Below, piece after piece: positions 54,878-64,000 of a DNA stretch of 64,000 nucleotides. The notes under the pieces are model-generated. The model was not told where the DNA came from. It saw only the letters and a program-made list of their open reading frames with translations, and ran no database searches. Origin of the DNA: Leptobrachium leishanense (lineage: Eukaryota; Chordata; Amphibia; Anura; Megophryidae); the NCBI GenBank assembly GCA_009667805.1, contig CM019068.1, forward strand, positions 4,261,218 to 4,325,217, given 5' to 3'. Position 1 is the stretch's first letter; each line of letters begins with the position of its first letter. Both the position numbers and the translations under genes were made by a program.

Positions 54878-55967
54878 CTAAACCCTGTGGGGAATGCTTC
54901 GATAATCAAGAGGGGTAACTTTAGGCTTACTTGTGTTAATGTTTTTACTCATATGCTTACATAGACACTTAAGAAGCATTACAAAAACGTATTTAGCAAT
55001 AAAGATAAAAAGAACAACTATACATCCCATCAATATTTTCTTTCCTAGATTTCCTATCCATGATCCTAGTCCAAAAGTCCAGTCAAAACCTTCAAACACA
55101 CCTGTCGGAGCCTTCCGTAGCCTAGCTCAAACCTCATCCAACTCATCCATGTCATGTTCAATTGCACCTGATTGGTCTTTAATGTATGTACGACAGGAAT
55201 CACCAATTCCAACTAGCTGGCACACCCCTCCTTGTGCCGCTAGCAAATAATCTATTTTGCAAAGTAACCATGCGCATCTGCTCTTGCTCTGCGGAAAGCT
55301 TTGAAATACTATCTTCAGTATAATTAAAAGCATCATCTATATCAACCAAATAATTAAGCTTTTTGTAAAGACGTGAAATGCCAATAAACCAGAAAAGACC
55401 TGCCGGAATCACCTCAGCTAAGTCAGATTTAATTGACGTTCTAAAAGCAGCTCTCTTTAGCCTAATCTTTCCTTCTGGAAGTGTGTCATCTATATTAAAT
55501 GCGGGTAGTACAAATCCTAAAAAACAAGGTTTAAAATGTTTGTCGCCCATCTACCACAAAGCCAATAATAACCAAAAGGTAACCCTGTCCTACTACTTTG
55601 GCTGGTATTTAGAGGCCAACCTAAGAGAAGAAACACTGTCTGTTGAGTAAGAAATTTGCAGTCACTAGTTGGTGTTGATGCAAAATTATAAGTTGTGAAC
55701 ACAGGAGCCTCCTCATACATCTTACATCTGAATAAAATAGTCAGGTTTACAGGTGACACTTTAAAGTCATGATAAATTCCTGAATCACAGTGCTACATCA
55801 TTAACATGTCTCTGCAAATGGACACGGGCAGGTTCCTTCTCTATCACACTATATTGAGTTAAATTACCATGATCAATTAATTCTTGTAAAGCCGTGTCAT
55901 TAATAGGAAAACCTGTGAATAGAAACTCATAGCACGAGTCATTCTTCTGAGATTCCTTAAAGATCAA
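54878..55967 (-). pseudogene. ERV2 envelope remnants
   Basis: Several overlapping frames. The transmembrane-subunit core is recognisable: LLAAQGGVCQLVGIGDSC (about 55260-55200) is the disulfide-loop region following the conserved helix, read in one frame (55127-55336), with preceding helix residues in another (55200-55550). The anchor (ILMGCIVVLFIFIAKYVFVM) lies at 54878-55099. SU-side pieces at 55517-55967 are not alignable by eye. Frameshifted and non-functional. Confidence 0.7.
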
Positions 55968-57007
55968 CTTAATGGATTCATATACATATTATCTTTTCCA
56001 TGAGGACTCACTGTGTTCCCTCGTATTCCTAACCAATCCCAAGTTAGAACCGATATCCAGAATGTGTGTTTCATCTTTCAGACACACCATGAATGTAAAA
56101 AAATTATAATAAAGTAAAGTGTGATAAAGCCCCAAGTTATAGCACAACAAAATCTCAGGGGAGTCAGTTCATGAGACTCAGGGGATTGATCGTCCCCTCC
56201 TACTTATAAGTGTCACTCTTTCTTTATCACGAGAGTCTCCAAATTCTTCAAGAGTCACTTGTTTGGGGAGAAATCCCGGCCTCCCGATAACTGGTCCTGA
56301 CTGTGTGGGGGGAAACCCCGGCCTCCCGATAACTGGTCCTGGCTGTGTCTCCTTGCTTGCTTCTGCTTGGCTGTGATCCGTCCATCGCTTGTAAGCCATC
56401 GTTATCCTGCTTGCGTCCTCCTTGTTCCTCCTGATTATCTGCTTGACCTGGAGGTAAAGAAAGAAAGATCTATCACCGTAGATGCCGTTCAATTTACTAA
56501 TCATGTGCGCCACATATTCTGCCTGTGCTACACAAATATCATCTGTTATAACGCGAGGCCCTATCTTTTTACATACAAACCTTGCTGCTAAAGCCTTAGC
56601 GCTCTGTTCTTATGTCTGACACCATAAGGGGGTAATAAAAATAAAGGGGGGGGTAACTGCTTTCATAATACTCAACTTCCCCTCGTTGTATGACTAAAGG
56701 CCATTCATATATCCTTTTGTCATACACAAAGTTTCCCAAAGCTAAAAATCTGCCTCTGAGGCCGTAGCCTGGAGGTTTACTATATCTCGATCCTGGTACA
56801 ATTGTGGTATCATGCATTACCATCAATCTCTGGATGGCCGGATGAGTGTCATAGGCTGGGTGTGGAGTAGCTGCTACAGCGGCCTGTTTTACCACTGCGT
56901 CTGCTAAATAAAGCTTTACCTTGTGACACTGCGTCTGAAGCATTGGTGCGGGTTTGGCATTAAACATTAGCAATCCTTTCTGATAACAATTACTGACAAT
57001 AATTCTT
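55968..57007 (-). pseudogene. ERV2 pol-env junction, unresolved remnants
   Basis: Short frames only. A frame at 56178-56513 contains the 14-residue repeat PGPVIGRPGF(P/L)P twice. The frame at 56596-56973 begins like the end of RNase H (ADAVVKQAA). The integrase catalytic motifs expected here were not found, so it is probably deleted. Confidence 0.5.
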
Positions 57008-57271
57008 TTACAACAATCTACATGAGATACATTTACCGTCCACTGTCACAAGTCCTATCTGCTTCCAAATCTGACCAGAATCATGCACTACCTTAAAAGC
57101 ATGTCTGGAGTATATATATATATATACTGTCACGTCTTTCCGTTTAAACAACTTCCACGTCTGCATCAGAGTAATTAATTCTGCTGCTGGAGCTGAAACA
57201 CAAGGAATAGAATGTGCCAGAAGCACCTTGTCTACATCTGACCTATAGCAAAGCCAGAAGAAACACACCAT
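57008..57271 (-). pseudogene. ERV2 RNase H remnant
   Basis: APAAELITLMQTWKL, VTVYIYIYSRHAFKVVHDSG and IWKQIGLVTVDGK match the retroviral RNase H middle (E helix, TDS-type strand, R-A/H-A-F helix). The TDS Asp is altered by an expanded (TA)n tract at 57112-57126. Confidence 0.75.
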
Positions 57272-57550
57272 TTATAAACACGATCTCACTGACTTCTATA
57301 GGAGTAAACTGCAAGTCCCCTCCAGGTGTGGCGTCTTGCTGCAGTTGTTTTACACAGTCATGGGAGTCGTCATCCATGTCTAGTGGGGGTGGATTGTGTA
57401 TTGTACATTTTAAGGACTAACATAGCAGGACCTATGGATGGCCCAGCATATAGTATATGACAGTAAGATTGTGAGTGTCAGTAAATATCTTCTCATAGTT
57501 GTATCGCTTTTGCGCTGTCATATGTTGTGTTGTGCTTTGTTTAAGGACAT

Positions 57551-58344
57551 TTAAAACTTAATGTACAAAATGAGTGAGTGTGACAACACTAGCGCTTCAC
57601 AAGTTTCTATCACAATGTCACATGCTGCAACTGATCTTAAGCATGCCGGCATCCCCGATCCTAAGCATGCCGGCATCCCCGATCCTAAGCATGCCGGCAT
57701 CCCCGATCCTAAGCATGCCGGCATCCCCCCAACCACTGCATGTAAAATTTTGAATAAACTGCCAATAGTATCCATTGCCCGTGGTTCTTGAGTTAGAATG
57801 CCCGCAGCTATCCTTCCAACCTCTTTGCAATCGAGGTGTAAAGGTGAGCTGTAATGAGGCAATCCAAGTGCTGGAGCTTTACACAAGGACTGCTGGAGAG
57901 TTTTGTAAGCATGTAACAGTTCATCAGTCCATTGAATGGTGTCTGGGCTTGTTTGGTGCAAAAACGAAGAGTAGAATCATAAAATGAACAGTCTGATAGC
58001 CAATGTCTGCAACAGTTTATCACGCCTAGAAAGGACATCATGGAAGCTTTATCATGTGGTCGTGGCAATTTCATGAGCGCCTGCACTCGCTCTGAGGACA
58101 ACTGTCTGACCTGAAGAAAGGGTGAATCCCATGTATTTGACAACGAGTAGGAGATTTTCTTGAGTGACTCCTTGTGGTCTGCTTGAAATAAGTACAATAG
58201 CAAAAGTTTAGAGTCTCTGAAACAACTCTCCTCGTCTGGGCTGCACAGCAATAGGTCATCCACGTATCGGAGCGACGTAGAGCCATACTGCGGGGTCCGT
58301 GACTCAAGAGTTTGCTTGACCACGGCACTGAAAACCGCTGACAT
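57551..58344 (-). pseudogene. ERV2 reverse transcriptase remnant
   Basis: The frame from 58344 shows SLRYVDDLLLCSPD (catalytic YVDD), LQVRQLSSERVQALMKLPRP and SFLGVINCCRHWL (thumb). It shifts frame near 57960, then LLHAYKTLQQSLCKAPALGLP (connection) follows in 57961-57551, interrupted by four 24-bp repeats (57643-57730). N-terminal RT parts (58400-58700) are full of stops. Confidence 0.85.
57643..57730. repeat. 24-bp tandem repeat, four copies, in ERV2 pol
   Basis: GATCCTAAGCATGCCGGCAT plus CCCC, near-perfect. Length is a multiple of three, giving GSGMPACL-type repeats in the minus pol frame. Confidence 0.9.
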
Positions 58345-59429
58345 ATCTCTAAAACCCAGAGGTAATCTTGTCTATGTAAATTGACTACCTCAATACGTGA
58401 ACACAATCAGTGTCTTGTCAGGGTGTACCGGAATGCTAAAGAAAGCAAAATATAAATCTAAGACTATAAAACACTGAATCATGGGGAATTGCAGCATTTA
58501 GACCATATATATCTGGCACCAAAAAAGCGCAAAGGGCTGTATCAGGGCATATACTGCTCTGAGATCCAGGGTGGATCTATATTCTTGTTTACCAGACTTG
58601 AAACAGGTGGATTGGACTTTTATAGGGTGACACAGTGGGTATAATTATATTTTTCTGTAAAAGTTCCTTAATAACTGGCGCAATCCCTATCTGTTACTCT
58701 TGTGATAGTGGATACTGTTTAATGTATACAGGTTGGACACGTGGTTTGAGTGTGATCTGGTATAGTGTACAGTCAATCAGTCCGGGGTCAGTAGAAGAAG
58801 TGGCCCATAAACTGTCAGGTAGGTCAGCTAAATGTTCTAATACAAATAACAAAACACTTAAATAATATCACTTTAGCTGCAAGTCGTCTAGGGGAATAAA
58901 AGAATCACCTACCAATGAAATCATGTCACAATCATAAAACCATCTAAACTACTGGGGTGTACACAAAAAAAACAACCTAAGTCCCTTAATACAAATATTT
59001 TGTCATGTTCTATTCCAAACTTAAAGGGACCAAAGACAAAAATATGATCTGTCATGTTGTACACACAGATAGATCTCCCTATCTCAAGAGTAACATTGTT
59101 ATGATGCTCCTGCACAAAATCCCACACTGCTGCAACAGACCTTAGTCTCATCAGTAAAAGATAAGCTGCCATCTGTTCCTCTCCACAAGGACAGTGCGCT
59201 GTTAAGGTGGGGTCACCTGGTGACCCTATGTGCCAAATAATGAGGTGGATATACCATCATTTGGTCATACAATTTCGAGCCTTATGAGCTCATAAAACAA
59301 CAAACAAAGCAGGTGTCCTGACTCCTCTGTCTACCTTGCCTTGGATAATACTGAAACTTTCCTAAATTCCACATTCTTTGCTTGTCCTGCCTTAAATCTC
59401 TGACCTTCTCCTCTGTCCTGTGCTCTCAT

Positions 59430-59875
59430 TCATATCACACTCTGCATACATACTACTAATCACCTTCACATCACCTTCTGCATACACACTGCTAATCACC
59501 TTCACATCACCTTCTGCATACACACTGCTAATCACCTTCACATCACCTTCTGCATACACACTGCTAATCACCTTCTGCATACACACTGCTAATCACCTTC
59601 TGCATACACACTGCTAATCACACTCTGCATACATACTGCTAATCACCTTCACATCACACTCTGCATACATACTGCTAATCACCTTCACATCACACTCTGC
59701 ATACATACTGCTAATCACCTTCTGCATCACCTTCTGCATACACACTGCTAATCACCTTCACATCACACTCTGCATACATACTGCTAATCACCTTCACATC
59801 ACACTCTGCATACATACTGCTAATCACCTTCTGCATCACCTTCTGCATACACACTGCTAATCACCATTCATGTCC
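59430..59875. repeat. minisatellite in ERV2 gag-pol region
   Basis: About 13-14 units of CTGCATACAYACTGCTAATC with alternating ACCTTC, ACATCACCTTC and ACATCACACT spacers (21-34 bp), ending at the gag remnant. Confidence 0.9.
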
Positions 59876-60159
59876 TTCTTAATGGTCTCTACTGGAAAGT
59901 AACCTGTATCTGTCATATCTAGGATAGTCTTTTCTAACTCTTTTGGCCTCATCCCGTTCCATCCTGTCTCAGTCTGTTTAATGACCCGGCTGCAAGTGGG
60001 GAACATGTTATCCATTAAACTCTGTATGAATATAACAACCGAATCATCTTCCATTGTCTCACATCCCAAATAACAATCTATAAATCTCATCACAAAACTC
60101 TGCACTGTTTCTCCATTCATTTGTTTACATACCATTTTCCTTTCACCATGTCTCTCCAT
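59857..60159 (-). pseudogene. ERV2 Gag capsid remnant
   Basis: 100-codon frame with NGETVQSFVMRFID and KPKELEKTILD-like capsid C-terminal features (seen as MRPKELEKTILDM). Both sides are broken; the minisatellite replaces the following sequence. Confidence 0.55.
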
Positions 60160-60316
60160 ACACTTTCCTAACCTCTTCTCACATTGACTCTTAAATTATC
60201 ATCCGCATCCTTTTGGATAATCAAGCTCTGCCTTAAGTACATTTCATCCTATCTAAAAATTCACCATATTTTGTAACCATTCCTAATAACATATTCCATA
60301 GTCTCCTGTCAATAAC

Positions 60317-61040
60317 TGTCATACCCCGCGGCGCCGGGCTCGCAAGAAAGGCAAAAAGCCTAAAACATCACATTAACCCTTGCAATACCTGCCTAGACCT
60401 ATTGGATTTCAACTTGGATATGCCTATGGATTTTGATACCGCGCTTGAATAACCTACTTCTATTTGCCAAGGACTTTATTTTTGATGCAAATATTATATT
60501 ATTTTTCTGGACTTTTCATAATTCCTTGGAACCTACAGCCATATTACACCCCTGGACTCCAACTCCCAGTATCCCTGCACCTTCATTGTATTCTCTTTAT
60601 ACCAGTGTTTTCTGGATTAATTCCTATACCTGCTTAATCATCTTCAGTGTTCTGTGTATCCTCTTTAAATTAACCCTTTCTTGTTTGTGTTTCTCTGGAG
60701 TCCTGTGTAAGATATTTATTCCTGTAGTGTCCCTCTGTTTAATATCCTAATATCTAATGTACTTTAGTCTCTTTTATTGCTCAATTTCATACAGTGTTAT
60801 CAGTTATCCCTATCATTACTTATCCTCTTGTTAATTGTTTTCTTGGTTATTATCTATTCAGTGTCTGCCCTATTATTACTTAATTTGCTTAGTATCTACT
60901 TCCCCTGTGTTGCCTTTGCTTATGTCTATTGTCTATTTGCTTAATAAACTCTTCAGTTTATATGTGCCTGCTCCACTTTTTGTGTTACCGCTCACTAGCT
61001 CAAATCCCGCAACCCTGAACGCTGAATCAGTTATATAACA
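60317..61040 (+). mobile_element. solo LTR inside ERV2
   Basis: TGTCATACCCCGCGGCGCCG ... GTTATATAACA with a 5-bp duplication ATAAC (60312-60316, 61041-61045). AATAAA at 60942-60947. 724 bp, no internal coding; the parent family is not present in the window. Confidence 0.8.
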
Positions 61041-61557
61041 ATAACATTTGGCAATGGATACATCTCTTGAGCTATGCCACTGGCCCTATAGGGTGTATCA
61101 CAGCATCTGGACAACCTCTTGCCCAGGTATTACAAGTGATTTTTATATATCACATTTCTACATTTCAAGACATTCTTATATTTGAGTTTGCGCTCATAAA
61201 GCATGTTTGGTTAGTAGGTTTAGAGCTGGGATCTCCATCCTGTAGCAAAAGCAAAGTCAAGCAAATTAAAGATTATTATGATCTTATATCTATCAAATTA
61301 TCAAGGGCAGTAAATGTGGTGTTTTCACTTGAGACCAGTAATCCAGTCTCTGTATTTTTGTGATGACCTACTCAAACAATGCTCAGCCACACAGTTACAG
61401 CACGTTATACAATACATTTATACACATACACAGTATACAGTACATATAATTGACTTATGTTGTCAGGGAGAGATATATGAAACAATAAAATCCTACCTAT
61501 CCAAATCCCCAAAACAATAAACACATAACTGCAGAATCCAATTCTGCTATATATATA

Positions 61558-63173
<1,616 letters not shown>

Positions 63174-63375
63174 TATATCTAACATATATATATACTTGGG
63201 ATCCAATCCCAAAACTGGCTGTCAGAACCATTCTGATCAGCAAAACACAGGCCTGTTTTCGACGCGACACAATCATCACAATCAAAAAAATAAAAATTGA
63301 GTTCCTATCGTCAGACAGGAAGGCGCAGATACAACAAAGAACTGTTATTTTCTACGTACCTTCCTGTGGGACGAT

Positions 63376-63396
63376 ATCCCGGAATCGATGCCCCCA
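63376..63396 (-). promoter_or_regulatory. ERV2 primer binding site
   Basis: Minus strand TGGGGGCATCGATTCCGGGA(T) three bases inside the 5' LTR. Resembles the ERV1 site and a tRNA-Pro site with about three extra bases. Confidence 0.6.
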
Positions 63397-63399
63397 AAT

Positions 63400-63981
63400 T
63401 GATAGCCGGAAAATTCTGCCTCAGCTTGATGTGTGTCCGTAATCTTCTATTCTCTAACTAAACTATCTCTCCGTAACAAAATAACTCATGGTCGACCAGT
63501 GAGAAGGAAGTAACTGGAAATGATGACAAGACACAAAGTTTTCCTTCGCTTCGTTCTCCGTTGTTTGTTTGGTTACATGTGCTTATATACATTTACATGA
63601 CATTTCAATATCTTATCAGAGAAGTAACACGTACTAAAATGCATACAGCAGCACATTAAAAGTTACAATACAGATTAACATAAAGATAAAAATTTCTGCA
63701 GTTCCATAAGTTTTCCTAACGTTTCACTATTTAACAGGAATTAACATTTGTTTCTAACTGTAATTTTTTCACTCCCTAATTGTTAGCCTCTCCCCTTTAT
63801 CTTGGGTGTGCTTTAAAACATATACACAAGGCAGCAGATTCTTAGGTGAGATGCGTTTCTGAACTGTCAGCCTGTTAATAGAATGCTAACTAGAGCAAAG
63901 TTCATTTCAAAGCATATAAGCATTTTGTATTCCAATCAAATATTTTCATAGCAGCCTGATCGTATTTGGTGCATTCCATCA
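63400..63981 (-). repeat. ERV2 5' LTR
   Basis: 582 bp partner of 53711-54290, followed by the ATTGC duplication. Confidence 0.92.
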
Positions 63982-64000
63982 ATTGCCGTATTTTTTCACG

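Overview
The window looks like vertebrate, most likely amphibian (anuran), nuclear DNA. It carries spliced exons with consensus GT/AG sites and vertebrate-type transposons of nearly every class: Helitron, Tc1/mariner, hAT, PIF/Harbinger-like MITEs, CR1/L2-like LINEs, Penelope-like elements with hammerhead ribozymes, a Gmr1-type Ty3/gypsy element, and two endogenous retroviruses (ERVs). The species assignment is inference from repeat content only.

Host gene: only one is supportable. The first two coding exons of an alpha-2-macroglobulin-family protein lie on the minus strand. Exon 1 is the signal peptide (22620-22684) with a TATA box just upstream; exon 2 is the start of the first macroglobulin domain (6024-6216). 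The 16.4 kb intron between them is packed with AT-rich tandem arrays, a nested hAT MITE/Penelope palindrome (6811-9395), two LINE 3' ends, a Tc1 element, a complete Helitron and a second Penelope-like copy. Later exons must lie beyond the left edge.

1-6000: Helitron 3' fragment, then Harbinger-like MITEs with an internal minisatellite. 22.7-26.6 kb: gene promoter, a 74-bp minisatellite and a chimeric Helitron fragment. 26600-36105: ERV1 (minus strand), with 98-99% similar LTRs, a 4-bp target duplication, an open env and a 1058-codon pol frame. That pol frame contains an opioid-growth-factor-receptor (OGFr) domain in frame between RNase H and integrase; this is the most unusual thing in the window. 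ERV1 has lost its RT catalytic motif and most of gag/protease. 36.1-44.7 kb: hAT MITE, a divergent pair of hammerhead ribozymes, a decayed autonomous hAT and a Tc1 remnant hit by both hAT and a MITE. 45194-52093: a Gmr1-like gypsy element (minus strand; order gag-protease-integrase-RT-RNase H), inserted in an older gypsy integrase. 52.4-64 kb: MITEs and a decayed ERV2 (53711-63981) that itself hosts a solo LTR and a Tc1 element.

Apart from the macroglobulin exons, essentially every recognisable protein here belongs to a mobile element, and most are broken.
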